A DNA stretch of 64,000 bases, from NCBI RefSeq assembly GCF_001698815.1, contig NZ_LGSI01000032.1, positions 15,515-79,514 of the forward strand, in the 5' to 3' direction. Source of the stretch: Pseudomonas syringae. Its GTDB lineage: Bacteria > Pseudomonadota > Gammaproteobacteria > Pseudomonadales > Pseudomonadaceae. A program made the position numbers and the translations under genes. This document shows positions 38,671-51,007 of this stretch, piece after piece (the stretch's first letter is position 1; every line of letters begins with the position of its first letter). The notes beneath the pieces were generated by a model that did no database searches, had not been told where the DNA came from, and was given only the letters and a program-made list of their open reading frames with translations.

Positions 38671-39222
38671 ATGGCACGCTGCTTTTGGTGCAACGATGAC
38701 CCTGTTTACATCGATTATCACGATCTGGAGTGGGGCGTACCGCTGCGCGATGCGCAGAAGCTCTTCGAGTTGCTTTTGCTCGAAGGGTTCCAGGCGGGCC
38801 TTTCATGGATCACGGTTCTGAAGAAACGCCCGCGTTATCGTCAGGTCATGTTCGGTTTTGACGTGCAACGTGTCGCCGCCATGACTGACGCCGATATCGA
38901 GGCGCTGATGCTCGAACCGGGCATTATTCGCAACCGCCTCAAACTGAACGCCGCGCGCCGCAACGCCAGAGCCTGGTTGGCTTTGGACAATCCGGTGGAG
39001 TTTCTCTGGTCCTTCGTTGGCGGGCAGCAGAAGGTCAATCACTTCAAGGATCGCAGCCAGGTTCCGGCCATCACGCCAGAGGCCGAAGCCATGAGCAAAG
39101 CCTTGAAGAAGGCCGGCTTCACGTTCGTCGGACCGACCATTTGCTACGCCTACATGCAGTCCAGCGGCATGGTCATGGATCACACCATCGACTGTGATCG
39201 CTACGCGGTTTTGACTCGCTGA
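38671..39222 (+). CDS. tag: DNA-3-methyladenine glycosylase I
   Basis: Tag removes 3-methyladenine from DNA. The 183-residue protein starts MARCFWCNDDPVYIDYHDLEWGVP with the zinc ligands Cys4 and His17. It also has GFQAGLSWITVLKKR and the C-terminal zinc-binding segment MVMDHTIDCDR. It diverges from glyQ with about 80 bp between starts. Confidence 0.97.
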   Translation: MARCFWCNDDPVYIDYHDLEWGVPLRDAQKLFELLLLEGFQAGLSWITVLKKRPRYRQVMFGFDVQRVAAMTDADIEALMLEPGIIRNRLKLNAARRNARAWLALDNPVEFLWSFVGGQQKVNHFKDRSQVPAITPEAEAMSKALKKAGFTFVGPTICYAYMQSSGMVMDHTIDCDRYAVLTR

Positions 39223-39260
39223 TGGTTACAATGGCCGCCTTGAGATTTAGGGAGTGATCT

Positions 39261-40148
39261 GTGGAAAAGTTTAAAGGCGCCCTGATGGTTGGCGCATTGC
39301 GCCTGTTTGCCCTGCTGCCATGGCGCGTTGTGCAGTGGGTTGGCACCGGCATCGGCTGGCTGATGTGGAAGTTGCCGAACCGCTCCCGTGAAGTGGCGCG
39401 GATCAATCTGGCCAAGTGCTTCCCGGAAATGGACGCCGCCGAACGCGAGCGTCTGGTCGGGCAGAGTTTGATGGACATCGGCAAGACCTTGACCGAAAGC
39501 GCCTGCGCCTGGATCTGGCCTGCTCAGAAATCCATCGATCTGGTGCGCGAAGTCGAAGGTCTCGACGTACTCAAGGAAGCGCTGGCGTCCGGCAAGGGCG
39601 TGGTCGGCATCACCAGCCACCTGGGCAACTGGGAAGTGCTCAATCACTTCTATTGCAGCCAATGCAAACCGATCATTTTCTATCGGCCGCCAAAGCTCAA
39701 GGCGGTGGACGACCTGCTGCGCAAACAGCGTGTGCAACTGGGCAACCGCGTCGCGGCGTCCACCAAGGAAGGCATTCTCAGTGTCATCAAGGAAGTGCGC
39801 AAAGGCGGCTCGGTGGGCATTCCGGCTGATCCGGAACCTGCGGAATCGGCGGGCATCTTCGTGCCATTCTTCGCCACTCAGGCCCTGACCAGCAAGTTCG
39901 TGCCCAACATGCTGGCGGGCGGCAAAGCTGTCGGCGTATTCCTGCATGCCATGCGCCTGCCGGACGGTTCGGGTTACAAAGTCGTGCTCGAAGCCGCGCC
40001 GGAAGCGATGTACAGCACCGACGCCGCAACCTCGGCTGCGGCCATGAGCAAAGTCGTCGAGAAATACGTGCGGGCGTATCCGAGCCAATACATGTGGACG
40101 ATGAAACGCTTCAAGAAGCGTCCGGCCGGGGAAAAGCGCTGGTATTGA
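39261..40148 (+). CDS. lpxL: Lauroyl acyltransferase of lipid A biosynthesis (LpxL/HtrB type)
   Basis: The 295-residue protein belongs to the LpxL/LpxM lysophospholipid acyltransferase family, adding secondary acyl chains to lipid A at the inner membrane. The N-terminal hydrophobic segment is LMVGALRLFALLPWRVVQWV. The catalytic motif is ITSHLGNWEVLNHF (HX4E). GIPADPEPAESAGIFVPFF matches the family's later motif. The start is GTG, 10 bases after AGGGAG. It is syntenic with htrB1 of P. aeruginosa. Which acyl position it uses cannot be told. Confidence 0.9.
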   Translation: MEKFKGALMVGALRLFALLPWRVVQWVGTGIGWLMWKLPNRSREVARINLAKCFPEMDAAERERLVGQSLMDIGKTLTESACAWIWPAQKSIDLVREVEGLDVLKEALASGKGVVGITSHLGNWEVLNHFYCSQCKPIIFYRPPKLKAVDDLLRKQRVQLGNRVAASTKEGILSVIKEVRKGGSVGIPADPEPAESAGIFVPFFATQALTSKFVPNMLAGGKAVGVFLHAMRLPDGSGYKVVLEAAPEAMYSTDAATSAAAMSKVVEKYVRAYPSQYMWTMKRFKKRPAGEKRWY

Positions 40149-40184
40149 AAGCCGCCGCCCGGCTCAACGCGACCCGCAGCAACC

Positions 40185-40273
40185 GTAGGACCGGCTTTAG
40201 CCGGGAGAGGGTCGGCACATCAGGCGCATCTTCTTCATGCAGATGACGTTCTCCCGGCTAAAGCCGGTCCTAC
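40185..40273. repeat. REP pair after lpxL
   Basis: Left arm GTAGGACCGGCTTTAGCCGG and its reverse complement at the right end enclose about 50 bp, between convergent lpxL and trkA. Core GGCTTTAGCC. Confidence 0.85.
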
Positions 40274-40287
40274 GGAAGTCAGGGGCG

Positions 40288-41661
40288 TTAAAAGAAACTC
40301 AACCCCACCTGAAACAGCCGCTCCACATCGCGGATGTATTTTTTATCCACAAGGAACAGGATCACGTGGTCGCCCGAGGCGATCACCGTGGCGTCGTGGG
40401 CAATGATCACTTCGTCGGCGCGGATGATGGCGCCGATGGTGGTGCCCGACGGTAGCACGATGTCCTTGATGGCTTTGCCGATGACCTTGCTGGATTTGGC
40501 GTCACCATGAGCCACGGCCTCGATGGCTTCTGCTGCGCCCCGACGTAGCGAATGGACGCTGACGATGTCGCCCCGGCGCACGTGGGTCAGCAAAGTGCCG
40601 ATGGTCGCCAGTTGCGGGCTCACGGCGATATCGATTTCCCCGCCCTGTACCAGATCGACGTAAGCCGGGTTGTTGATAATGGTCATCACCTTACGCGCGC
40701 CCATGCGCTTGGCCAGCAGCGACGACATGATGTTGGCTTCGTCGTCGTTGGTCAGCGCCAGGAACAGATCGGTGTTGGCGATGTTCTCTTCCATCAACAG
40801 ATCGCGGTCAGAGGCGCTGCCTTGCAGGACCACGGTGCTGTTGAGGGTTTCCGACAGGTAGCGGCAGCGCGCCGGGTTCATCTCGATGATCTTGACTTGA
40901 TAGCGACTTTCGATGGCTTCCGCCAGACGCTCGCCGATGTGTCCGCCGCCAGCAATGACGATGCGCTTGTAGTTCTCGTCCAGCCGGCGCATCTCGCCCA
41001 TCACCGCACGAATGTCAGCCTTGGCGGCAATGAAGAACACTTCGTCGTCGGCTTCGATGACGGTATCGCCCTGAGGCAGGATCGGCCGGTCGCGACGAAA
41101 GATCGCCGCCACGCGCATGTCGACGTTGGGCATGTGTTCGCGCAGTTGACGCAGTTGCTGACCTACCAACGGCCCGCCGTAATACGCCTTCACCGCCACC
41201 AGCTGCGCCTTGCCACCGGCGAAGTCGATCACCTGCAGGGAGCCGGGGTATTCGATCAGGCGCTTGATGTAATTGGTGACCACTTGCTCGGGGCTGATCA
41301 GCACGTCGACGGGAATCGCGTCGTTGTCGAACAGCCCGGCGCGAGTCAGGTAGGCCGCTTCGCGCACCCGGGCGATTTTCGTTGGCGTGTGAAACAGCGT
41401 GTACGCCACCTGGCAGGCGACCATGTTGGTTTCGTCGCTGCTGGTCACGGCGACCAGCATGTCGGCATCCTCGGCGCCGGCCTGACGCAATACGGTCGGG
41501 AACGAGCCTCGGCCCTGCACGGTGCGGATATCCAGGCGGTCGCCCAGATCACGCAGCCGATCGCCGTCGGTGTCGACTACCGTGATGTCGTTGGCTTCAC
41601 CGGCCAGATGTTCCGCCAGCGTCCCGCCGACCTGCCCTGCGCCGAGGATGATGATTTTCAA
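40288..41661 (-). CDS. trkA: Trk potassium uptake regulatory protein TrkA
   Basis: TrkA is the cytoplasmic NAD(H)-binding subunit that gates TrkH-type K+ transporters. The 457-residue protein has two RCK repeats: [20 protein letters not shown] at the start and [19 protein letters not shown] in the middle, each with a Rossmann motif followed by a TrkA-C domain. The gene reads away from rsmB across a REP pair. Confidence 0.96.
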   Translation of the reverse strand: MKIIILGAGQVGGTLAEHLAGEANDITVVDTDGDRLRDLGDRLDIRTVQGRGSFPTVLRQAGAEDADMLVAVTSSDETNMVACQVAYTLFHTPTKIARVREAAYLTRAGLFDNDAIPVDVLISPEQVVTNYIKRLIEYPGSLQVIDFAGGKAQLVAVKAYYGGPLVGQQLRQLREHMPNVDMRVAAIFRRDRPILPQGDTVIEADDEVFFIAAKADIRAVMGEMRRLDENYKRIVIAGGGHIGERLAEAIESRYQVKIIEMNPARCRYLSETLNSTVVLQGSASDRDLLMEENIANTDLFLALTNDDEANIMSSLLAKRMGARKVMTIINNPAYVDLVQGGEIDIAVSPQLATIGTLLTHVRRGDIVSVHSLRRGAAEAIEAVAHGDAKSSKVIGKAIKDIVLPSGTTIGAIIRADEVIIAHDATVIASGDHVILFLVDKKYIRDVERLFQVGLSFF

Positions 41662-41695
41662 TCAGTTGCTCCTTGAAGCGGTTACCGCAAGACCC

Positions 41696-41784
41696 GTAGG
41701 ACCGGCTTTAGCCGGGAGGGCTGCAGCCAGATGACCGCAATGCGGCGGATGTGCCGGCCTCTTCGCGGCTAAAGCCGCTCCTAC
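41696..41784. repeat. Hybrid REP pair between trkA and rsmB
   Basis: The left arm is of the GACCGG type (GTAGGACCGGCTTTAGCCGG). The right arm read in reverse is of the GAGCGG type (GTAGGAGCGGCTTTAGCCGC). The enclosed DNA is about 50 bp. Confidence 0.85.
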
Positions 41785-41814
41785 GGAAATGATGCGTAGC
41801 CTGTTAGCGCAGCA

Positions 41815-43131
41815 TCACGCCGCAATCTTGATCAATTTGGCGTAATAAAACCCGTCATGCCCGCCTTCCTGCGCCAATAGCTGGCGGCCGTGGGGCTGTT
41901 TCAGGCCGGGAGGCTGTTGGCCGAGTTGCCCGGCGATGTCCAGTTCCCGCGCGCCGGAAGTTCGGGCGAGGAAAGCGGCGATAACTTCGGTATTTTCCAT
42001 CGGCAGCGTCGAACACGTGGCATATAAAAGTACCCCGCCAACCTGCAACGTCGGCCACAGCGTGTCGAGCAGCTCGCCTTGCAGCGTCGCAAGGGCCGGA
42101 ATGTCATCGGCCTGACGTGTCAGCTTGATGTCCGGATGGCGACGAATCACGCCAGTAGCCGAGCACGGTGCGTCGAGCAGGATGCGATCAAATGGCTTGT
42201 CGTCCCACCATTGCGCGGTTTCCCGGGCATCGGCAGCGATCAGCTCGGCGCTCAGGCCCAGACGTGCGAGGTTTTCCCGAACGCGCACCAGACGTTTGGC
42301 TTCCAGGTCCACGGCGACCACACCGGCCAGCGCCGGTTGGACTTCCAGCAAATGGCAGGTCTTGCCGCCAGGTGCGCAGCAGGCATCGAGCACACGCTGG
42401 CCGGGCGCCAGTTCGAGCAGATCGGCGGCCAGTTGCGCGGCTTCGTCCTGCACGCTGATCCAGCCTTCGGCAAAGCCCGGCAGGTTACGTACATCGCACG
42501 GTTCAGTCAGCAAAATGCCGTCCTGACTGAACGTGCAGGCGCTGGCTTCAATGTCAGCGGCGCCTAACAACTGCAAATATTGGTCACGACTGTTATGCCG
42601 ACGATTGACCCGCAGGATCATCGGCGGATGCGCGTTGTTGGCGGCGCAGATCGCTTCCCACTGCTCCGGCCACGCTGCTTTCAACGCCTTTTGCAGCCAG
42701 CGCGGGTGCGAAGTGCGCACCACCGGATCGTGTTCCAGTTCGGCCAGCAACGCTTCGCTTTCCCGCTGGGCGCGGCGCAGCACGGCGTTGAGCAGGGCTT
42801 TGGCCCACGGCTTTTTCAGTTTTTCTGCGCAACCGACGGTTTCACCGATGGCGGCGTGGGCCGGGATTCGCGTGTAGAGCAGCTGATACAAGCCCACCAG
42901 CAGCAGTGCTTCGACGTCGGCATCGGCGGCCTTGAACGGCTTTTGTAACAATTTGGCGGCCAGCGCCGACAGTCGAGGCTGCCAGCGGGCGGTGCCGAAG
43001 GCCAGATCCTGGGTCAGGCCACGATCACGAACCTCGACTTTATCCATCTGGGTCGGCAGCGAACTGTTCAGCGACGCTTTGCCGCTGAGTACAGCGGCCA
43101 ATGCCTTGGCGGCGGCCAGACGCGGGTTCAT
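41815..43131 (-). CDS. rsmB: 16S rRNA (cytosine967-C5)-methyltransferase
   Basis: RsmB (Sun/Fmu) methylates C967. The 438-residue protein has an N-terminal NusB-like domain ([20 protein letters not shown]). The SAM-binding motif is [16 protein letters not shown]. The two catalytic cysteine loops are [19 protein letters not shown] and [16 protein letters not shown]. Its start overlaps the fmt stop by 4 bases. Confidence 0.97.
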   Translation of the reverse strand: MNPRLAAAKALAAVLSGKASLNSSLPTQMDKVEVRDRGLTQDLAFGTARWQPRLSALAAKLLQKPFKAADADVEALLLVGLYQLLYTRIPAHAAIGETVGCAEKLKKPWAKALLNAVLRRAQRESEALLAELEHDPVVRTSHPRWLQKALKAAWPEQWEAICAANNAHPPMILRVNRRHNSRDQYLQLLGAADIEASACTFSQDGILLTEPCDVRNLPGFAEGWISVQDEAAQLAADLLELAPGQRVLDACCAPGGKTCHLLEVQPALAGVVAVDLEAKRLVRVRENLARLGLSAELIAADARETAQWWDDKPFDRILLDAPCSATGVIRRHPDIKLTRQADDIPALATLQGELLDTLWPTLQVGGVLLYATCSTLPMENTEVIAAFLARTSGARELDIAGQLGQQPPGLKQPHGRQLLAQEGGHDGFYYAKLIKIAA

Positions 43132-44087
43132 TGGCCCGCTACCGGTTGGCCCAGCACGGTGCCGACGGCGAACTTCTCGCGGCGGCTGTTGAACAGATCA
43201 GTGAAATTCAGCGGCTTGCCCCCGGGCAGTTGCAGGCGGGTCAGACGCAAGGCGCCTTCGCCACAGCCGACAACCAGGCCGTCCTTGCTGGCGGCGAGAA
43301 TTTCGCCCGGCGCGCCCTGCCCTTCGGCAATGCTTGCGGCCAGCACTTTCAAGGCTTCGCCATTGAGTGTGCTGTGGCAGATTGGCCATGGATTAAAGGC
43401 GCGCACCAACCGTTCAAGCTCAATGGCCGGACGATTCCAGTCGATGCGTGCTTCGTCTTTGTTCAGTTTGTGGGCGTAAGTGGCGAGGCTGTCGTCCTGC
43501 ACTTCGCCGACCAGCGAACCGTTGGCCAAACCCGCAATGGCTTGCAGAACCGCCGAGGGGCCGAGTTCGGCAAGGCGATCGTGCAGCGTGCCGCCCGTGT
43601 CTTCGCCAGTGATCGGAGTCACGGCCTTGAGCAGCATCGGGCCGGTGTCCAAACCCAGTTCCATGCGCATCACAGTCACGCCGCTTTCCGCATCGCCGGC
43701 TTCAACGGCACGCTGGATCGGCGCCGCCCCGCGCCAGCGCGGCAGCAGCGAGGCATGACTGTTGATGCAGCCCAGACGCGGAATATCCAGCACCACTTGC
43801 GGCAGGATCAGGCCATAAGCGACCACCACCAGCAGATCAGGCTTGAGTGCCGCGAGTTCGGCCTGCGCCGCTGCGTCGCGCAGGGTCGGCGGTTGCAGCA
43901 CGGGGATGTCATGTTGCAAGGCGAGCTGCTTGACCGGGCTGGGCATCAGCTTTTGTCCACGACCTGCCGGGCGATCAGGCTGGGTGTAGACGGCGATGAT
44001 CTGGTAAGGGCTGTCGAGCAAGGCCTTGAGGTGTTCGGCGGCAAATTCGGGGGTGCCGGCGAAGACGATGCGCAGTGGCTCAGTCAT
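43128..44087 (-). CDS. fmt: Methionyl-tRNA formyltransferase
   Basis: Fmt formylates initiator Met-tRNA using 10-formyl-THF. The 319-residue protein opens [20 protein letters not shown] and has the catalytic segment [19 protein letters not shown] (Asn, His and later Asp), followed by [11 protein letters not shown]. It is part of the def-fmt-rsmB order. Confidence 0.98.
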   Translation of the reverse strand: MTEPLRIVFAGTPEFAAEHLKALLDSPYQIIAVYTQPDRPAGRGQKLMPSPVKQLALQHDIPVLQPPTLRDAAAQAELAALKPDLLVVVAYGLILPQVVLDIPRLGCINSHASLLPRWRGAAPIQRAVEAGDAESGVTVMRMELGLDTGPMLLKAVTPITGEDTGGTLHDRLAELGPSAVLQAIAGLANGSLVGEVQDDSLATYAHKLNKDEARIDWNRPAIELERLVRAFNPWPICHSTLNGEALKVLAASIAEGQGAPGEILAASKDGLVVGCGEGALRLTRLQLPGGKPLNFTDLFNSRREKFAVGTVLGQPVAGQ

Positions 44088-44153
44088 GGGCTTCTCGTAG
44101 GGAAAGGGGTTTGAATGCGGGACCGGGGTCGCTCTGCGGAGCGCGATTCGGCC

Positions 44154-44205
44154 GTAGGAGCGGCTTTAGCCGCGAGAATGCCCTCCCGGCTAAAGCCGGT
44201 CCTAC
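44154..44205. repeat. Short hybrid REP pair between fmt and def
   Basis: GTAGGAGCGGCTTTAGCCGC and, after a few bases, the reverse of GTAGGACCGGCTTTAGCCGG form a near-perfect hairpin of about 52 bp between fmt and def, which are co-directional. Confidence 0.85.
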
Positions 44206-44224
44206 GACGCCATCGCCAGCAACT

Positions 44225-44731
44225 TCAAGCGTTCTGCTTGTGCAGTTTTTCCAGCTTCTTCTTGATCCGGTCGCGCTTGAGGTTGGACAGGTAATCGACG
44301 AACAGTTTGCCGTTCAGGTGATCGCACTCATGCTGGATGCACACCGCCAGCAGACCTTCGGCGACTTCCTCGTACGGCTTGCCGTCACGATCCAGGGCCT
44401 TGATACGGATTTTCTGCGGGCGGTCGACATTCTCATAGAAGCCTGGCACCGAAAGACAGCCTTCCTGATACTGGTCGACTTCGTCGGTCAGGGTTTCGAT
44501 TTCCGGGTTGATGAAAACCCGTGGCTCGCTGCGGTCTTCGCTGAGGTCCATGACCACGACGCGCTTATGCACATTGACTTGCGTTGCAGCAAGACCGATG
44601 CCTGGCGCTTCGTACATGGTTTCAAACATGTCGTCGACCAACTGGCGAATGCCGTCGTCCACCTCAGCCACAGGTTTGGCGATGGTGCGAAGGCGCGAAT
44701 CGGGAAATTCGAGGATGTTTAAAATAGCCAT
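44225..44731 (-). CDS. def: Peptide deformylase
   Basis: Def removes the N-formyl group from new proteins. The 168-residue enzyme shows all three metalloprotease motifs: [16 protein letters not shown] and the metal-binding HECDH near residue 133. It starts [18 protein letters not shown], upstream of fmt and divergent from the LysM protein gene. Confidence 0.98.
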   Translation of the reverse strand: MAILNILEFPDSRLRTIAKPVAEVDDGIRQLVDDMFETMYEAPGIGLAATQVNVHKRVVVMDLSEDRSEPRVFINPEIETLTDEVDQYQEGCLSVPGFYENVDRPQKIRIKALDRDGKPYEEVAEGLLAVCIQHECDHLNGKLFVDYLSNLKRDRIKKKLEKLHKQNA

Positions 44732-44872
44732 ATACGTAAGAGCTGCACTTGTAGGGTAAAGTCAAAATCGGCTGCCGGGCTTTAGACGTCGAAGCGGAGC
44801 AACCAGTTTTTGAAACCGAGCCTGATGGGGCTCTATGTTCACGCAAAGCAACATGATAAAGGGATTCACTGC

Positions 44873-45898
44873 ATGAGGAAATCACTACTCGCCCTGCTGC
44901 TATTGGCCTCGACCGGTCTTGTGCAGGCGCAAGTGCAACTCAGGGAAGGCCACCCGGAGCGTTACACGGTTGTCGCTGGTGACACGCTTTGGGACATTTC
45001 CGGCAAATTTCTCAGCGAGCCGTGGAAATGGCGGGAGATCTGGAGAGCCAACCCGCAGATTCACGACCCCGATTTGATCTATCCCGGCGACTCGCTGGCG
45101 CTGGTCTACATCGACGGCCAGCCGCGCATCGTGCTCAACCGGGGCGAATCCCGTGGCACGATCAAGCTCTCGCCGAGCATACGCAGCACGCCAATGGTCG
45201 AGGCCATCCCGAGCATTCCGCTGGGCGCGATCAATGCATTCCTGCTTAGCAACCGCATCGTCGACGATCCCGCGCAGTTCAATGAAGCACCTTACATTGT
45301 CGCCGGCAACGCCGAGCGCGTGCTCAGCGGCGTGGGCGATCGAATCTACGCGCGAGGCACGTTCGACCCTGCGCATCCGGTGTATGGCATCTTCCGTCAG
45401 GGCAAGACGTACACCGATCCGGTGACTCAGGAAGTGCTCGGCATCAACGCCGATGACATCGGCGGCGGCGAAATAATTGCGACAGAAGGTGACATCTCGA
45501 CCCTGATGCTGCGCCGTTCAAATCAGGAAGTCCGCTTGGGCGACCGTTTGTTCATCAGCGAAGAGCGCGCGATCAACTCCAGCTTTTTGCCGAGTGCGCC
45601 CAAGACCAATATCGACGGCTTGATCCTCGACGTGCCTCGTGGCGTGACGCAGATCGGCGTGTTCGACGTGGTCACACTGGACAAGGGCAAACGCGACGGC
45701 CTGGAAGAAGGCAACGTCCTGGCAATCTTCAAAACCGGCGAGATGGTTCGGGATCGTATCACCGGTGAACAAGTCAAAGTTCCTGATGAGCGTTCCGGGT
45801 TGCTGATGATTTTCCGCACCTACGACAAACTCAGCTACGGTCTGGTTTTGCACGCCAACCGATCTTTGGCGATTATGGACAAGGTCCGCAATCCATAG
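44873..45898 (+). CDS. tsaP: LysM-domain protein (TsaP-like)
   Basis: The 341-residue exported protein has a signal peptide (about residues 1-20, ending VQAQ). A LysM peptidoglycan-binding domain follows at about 31-80 (RYTVVAGDTLWDISGKFL, PDLIYPGDSLALVY). The C-terminal region resembles FlgT. The syntenic P. aeruginosa protein next to def and dprA has been linked to TsaP, which anchors the type IV pilus secretin ring. The start MRKSLLALLLL is preferred over an upstream ATG 63 bp earlier because it begins the signal peptide. Confidence 0.82.
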   Translation: MRKSLLALLLLASTGLVQAQVQLREGHPERYTVVAGDTLWDISGKFLSEPWKWREIWRANPQIHDPDLIYPGDSLALVYIDGQPRIVLNRGESRGTIKLSPSIRSTPMVEAIPSIPLGAINAFLLSNRIVDDPAQFNEAPYIVAGNAERVLSGVGDRIYARGTFDPAHPVYGIFRQGKTYTDPVTQEVLGINADDIGGGEIIATEGDISTLMLRRSNQEVRLGDRLFISEERAINSSFLPSAPKTNIDGLILDVPRGVTQIGVFDVVTLDKGKRDGLEEGNVLAIFKTGEMVRDRITGEQVKVPDERSGLLMIFRTYDKLSYGLVLHANRSLAIMDKVRNP

Positions 45899-45967
45899 CC
45901 GTATGTTTGCAGAATTGATACAGATTCTCGTTTCCAACCTTCAGTTATCAAATAGTTGTTAACAGAG

Positions 45968-45976
45968 TTATCCACA
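45968..45976 (+). promoter_or_regulatory. Perfect DnaA box between tsaP-like and dprA
   Basis: TTATCCACA with the extended GTTATCCACAG form lies about 50 bp upstream of the dprA ATG. Confidence 0.45.
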
Positions 45977-46021
45977 GGTTTGCCCATCGCTTGAGGTGGG
46001 CTACAGATCAAGGAAGATCTT

Positions 46022-47134
46022 ATGCCGCTGTTCGAAAAAGCTGCCCCTTCGCCTGCCGAACTTGAAGCGCGGCTGCGCCTGCATCGCTTGCCGGAGGTCG
46101 GGCCCAAGCGCTTTCGCAAGCTCATTGACGCGTTTGGTTGCGGCTCGTCCGCGCTGTCAGCGCCAGCCAGTGCATGGCGCGCATTGGGCCTGCCCGCGGC
46201 CTGCGCCGAGTCGCGGCGCGAGCCAAATGTTCGCGATGGAGCCAGCGCCGCTTTGGCCTGGCTAGAGCGTCCGGGCCAGCATCTATTGATGTGGGATGAT
46301 CCGAACTACCCCGCATTGCTCGCAGAAATCCCCGATCCGCCGCCACTGCTGTTCGTCGCAGGCGACACCCATATTCTCGAACGTCCGCAGCTGGGCATGG
46401 TCGGCAGCCGTCGCGCATCACGCCCTGGACTGGACACCGCCGCAGCGTTCGCACGCAGCCTGGCCGGCGCCGGATTTGTGATTACCAGCGGTCTCGCGCT
46501 GGGCATCGACGCCGCCGCGCATCAAGGTGCGCTGGATGTCGGCGGCGCGACAATCGGCGTGCTTGGCACCGGCCTCGAAAAACTTTATCCACAGCGTAAT
46601 CGTCAGTTGGCAGCGAGGATGGCCGCCGAAGGCAGCGCGGTGGTTTCCGAGTTCCCGCTGGACGCCGGGCCGGTCGCCAGTAACTTCCCGCGCCGCAACC
46701 GGATCATCAGCGGTTTGTCCCTCGGCGTGCTGGTGGTCGAGGCCAGCGTCGCCAGCGGTTCGTTGATTACTGCGCGGCTGGCGGCTGAGCAAGGGCGCGA
46801 GGTGTACGCCATTCCTGGTTCAATTCACCATCCTGGCGCGCGTGGCTGTCATCAGCTGATTCGTGACGGCGCAGTGCTGGTGGAAACGGTCGAGCACATT
46901 CTTGAAGCCTTGCGTGGCTGGCAGGTACCAACGCCTTCCTGCACCACGCCTGCGCCTGAAGCTGCGCCGAACCATCCGTTGCTCGCGCTGCTTTACGCTG
47001 CGCCGCAGACCAGTGAAGCGCTGGCGGTGTCCAGCGGCTGGCCGTTGCCCAAAGTCCTGGCGGCGTTGACCGAGCTTGAGCTGGACGGCCATATCGCCCG
47101 TGAAGCGGGACGATGGTTCGGCCGCGCGCGCTAA
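46022..47134 (+). CDS. dprA: DNA-processing protein DprA
   Basis: DprA (Smf) protects incoming single-stranded DNA and loads RecA during transformation. The 370-residue protein has an N-terminal SAM-like segment (LHRLPEVGPKRFRKLIDAF). The Rossmann-type core shows MVGSRRASRPGLDTA and ITSGLALGIDAAAHQGAL, followed by FPRRNRIISGLS. The C-terminal winged helix ends ELELDGHIAREAGRWFGRAR. AAGGAAGA precedes the start. Confidence 0.96.
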   Translation: MPLFEKAAPSPAELEARLRLHRLPEVGPKRFRKLIDAFGCGSSALSAPASAWRALGLPAACAESRREPNVRDGASAALAWLERPGQHLLMWDDPNYPALLAEIPDPPPLLFVAGDTHILERPQLGMVGSRRASRPGLDTAAAFARSLAGAGFVITSGLALGIDAAAHQGALDVGGATIGVLGTGLEKLYPQRNRQLAARMAAEGSAVVSEFPLDAGPVASNFPRRNRIISGLSLGVLVVEASVASGSLITARLAAEQGREVYAIPGSIHHPGARGCHQLIRDGAVLVETVEHILEALRGWQVPTPSCTTPAPEAAPNHPLLALLYAAPQTSEALAVSSGWPLPKVLAALTELELDGHIAREAGRWFGRAR

Positions 47135-47172
47135 GGTTAAACTGCTCGCAGTGTTTATCGGAGATGTAACCA

Positions 47173-47730
47173 ATGGTCAGCAGTTGGCGTGTGCAACAAG
47201 CCGCTCGCGAGATTCGCGCCGGTGCGGTAATTGCCTACCCAACCGAAGCGGTATGGGGTTTGGGATGTGATCCATGGGACGAAGAGGCGGTGTATCGCTT
47301 GCTGGCGATCAAGTCACGTCCTGTGGACAAGGGCCTGATCATGGTTGCGGACAATATCCGCCAGTTCGATTTCCTGTTCGAGGACTTCCCCGAATTGTGG
47401 CTCGACCGCATGGCCAGCACCTGGCCGGGGCCGAACACCTGGCTAGTGCCTCATCAAAACCTGTTGCCCGAGTGGATCACCGGGGTTCATGAAACCGTGG
47501 CCTTGCGCGTCAGCGATCACCCGACGGTGCGTGAACTGTGCGCCTTGGTCGGCCCGCTGATCTCGACGTCGGCCAACCCTGCCGGCCGCCCGGCTGCCCG
47601 CACGCGGATTCGCGTCGAGCAGTATTTCCGGGGGCAGATCGATGGCGTGCTCGGCGGCAACCTGGGCGGCCGCCGCAACCCCAGCGTGATACGCGATATC
47701 GCCACGGGGCAGGTAGTCCGGGCGGGGTAG
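47173..47730 (+). CDS. tsaC: Threonylcarbamoyl-AMP synthase TsaC (YrdC family)
   Basis: TsaC makes threonylcarbamoyl-AMP for t6A37 tRNA modification. The 185-residue protein has the YrdC core [33 protein letters not shown] and [10 protein letters not shown]. It ends with the conserved [17 protein letters not shown] segment. It starts 38 bp after dprA, with GGAGA upstream. Confidence 0.95.
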   Translation: MVSSWRVQQAAREIRAGAVIAYPTEAVWGLGCDPWDEEAVYRLLAIKSRPVDKGLIMVADNIRQFDFLFEDFPELWLDRMASTWPGPNTWLVPHQNLLPEWITGVHETVALRVSDHPTVRELCALVGPLISTSANPAGRPAARTRIRVEQYFRGQIDGVLGGNLGGRRNPSVIRDIATGQVVRAG

Positions 47731-47747
47731 CAGTTGTGGAGGCGACC

Positions 47748-47837
47748 GTAGGACCGGCTTTAGCCGGGAGGGCGTGATTCCCGGCGACAAAAATCTCCAG
47801 AGTGCGCTGGCTTTCTCCCGGCTAAAGCCGGTCCTAC
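47748..47837. repeat. REP pair between tsaC and qor
   Basis: GTAGGACCGGCTTTAGCCGG and its reverse complement flank about 50 bp between these convergent genes. Confidence 0.85.
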
Positions 47838-47865
47838 GGAAAATGCGTTCCGGTTCTTTGGTAAA

Positions 47866-49933
<2,068 letters not shown>

Positions 49934-49956
49934 TTCAACTCTGTGGGAGGTTTGCT

Positions 49957-50015
49957 GTAGGACCGGCTTTAGCCGGGAGGGCAATTGGCGCCTTCGCGAC
50001 TAAAGTCGCTCCTAC
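49957..50015. repeat. Hybrid REP pair between hemF and aroE
   Basis: Left arm GTAGGACCGGCTTTAGCCGG. The right arm in reverse is GTAGGAGCGACTTTAGTCGC, with compensating changes in the stem. Confidence 0.8.
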
Positions 50016-50103
50016 GGTCGATTCGCGGGCCAGTCGGAACGCCGCCCGCTCGCTCCAACGGGTTCAGTGGTTAAACAAAAAGTTATGTGCTCAGGAATAC
50101 CAA

Positions 50104-50925
50104 ATGGACCACTACGTCGTCTTCGGCAACCCGATTGGCCACAGCAAATCTCCGCTGATTCATGGCCTGTTCGCCGAACAAACCGGCCAGACGCTGGATT
50201 ACCGAACTGCGCTGGCGCCGCTGGATGACTTCACCGCATTCGCCCAGGCGTTCTTCAATGAAGGACGCGGCGCCAACGTCACCGTGCCGTTCAAGGAGCA
50301 GGCGTTCCGCATGGCTGACAGCTTGACCGAGCGCGCCCAGCGTGCCGGCGCGGTCAACACCTTGAGCAAGCTGGCTGACGGCACCTTGCTCGGCGACAAC
50401 ACCGATGGCGCGGGGCTGGTTCGTGATTTGACCGTCAATTGCGGCATCAGCCTGCGTGGCAAGCGCGTGTTACTACTGGGCGCTGGCGGCGCGGTGCGCG
50501 GCGCGTTGGAGCCGTTGCTGGCCGAACGCCCGGCGGTACTGGTGATCGCCAACCGCACGGTCGAGAAAGCCGAGCAACTGGCGCAACAGTTCGCGGATCT
50601 GGGCCCGGTGTTCGCCAGTGGTTTCGATTGGCTGGAAGAGTCGGTGGACGTGATCATCAACGCCACGTCCGCGAGCCTCGCCGGTGAGTTGCCGCCGATT
50701 TCGCCGAGCCTGATTCAGGCTGGCCATACGTTCTGCTACGACATGATGTACAGCAAGGAACCCACCGCGTTCCGCCGTTGGGCGACCGAGCATGGCGCGG
50801 CGCAGTCAGTGGATGGTTTGGGGATGCTGGTCGAACAGGCCGCCGAAGCTTTCCTGCTGTGGCGCGGCGTGCGCCCGGACTCAGCACCGGTGCTGGCTGA
50901 GCTGCGGCGTCAACTGGCGAGCTGA
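50104..50925 (+). CDS. aroE: Shikimate dehydrogenase (NADP+)
   Basis: AroE reduces 3-dehydroshikimate to shikimate. The 273-residue protein starts [20 protein letters not shown] (substrate-binding Ser residues). It has [10 protein letters not shown] (catalytic Lys), NTDGAGLV (catalytic Asp) and the NADP-binding [13 protein letters not shown]. An ORF reading further upstream crosses a REP element and is not real. Confidence 0.97.
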   Translation: MDHYVVFGNPIGHSKSPLIHGLFAEQTGQTLDYRTALAPLDDFTAFAQAFFNEGRGANVTVPFKEQAFRMADSLTERAQRAGAVNTLSKLADGTLLGDNTDGAGLVRDLTVNCGISLRGKRVLLLGAGGAVRGALEPLLAERPAVLVIANRTVEKAEQLAQQFADLGPVFASGFDWLEESVDVIINATSASLAGELPPISPSLIQAGHTFCYDMMYSKEPTAFRRWATEHGAAQSVDGLGMLVEQAAEAFLLWRGVRPDSAPVLAELRRQLAS

Positions 50926-50953
50926 CGCTGTGCCCACGCAACGCCCTTGATTC

Positions 50954-51006
50954 CGTGGGACCGGCTTTGACTGGGAGAACGTCCTCCCGGCTGAAGCCGG
51001 TCCTAC
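50954..51006. repeat. REP pair between aroE and the SulP gene
   Basis: An imperfect left arm (GTGGGACCGGCTTTGACTGG) pairs with the reverse of GTAGGACCGGCTTCAGCCGG. It ends one base before the sulP stop codon TAA. Confidence 0.75.
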
Positions 51007-51007
51007 A

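Noticed and set aside
39211..39233. Sigma70 promoter (TTGACT and TACAAT) before lpxL
   Set aside because: The spacing is only 11 bp, too short for a working promoter.
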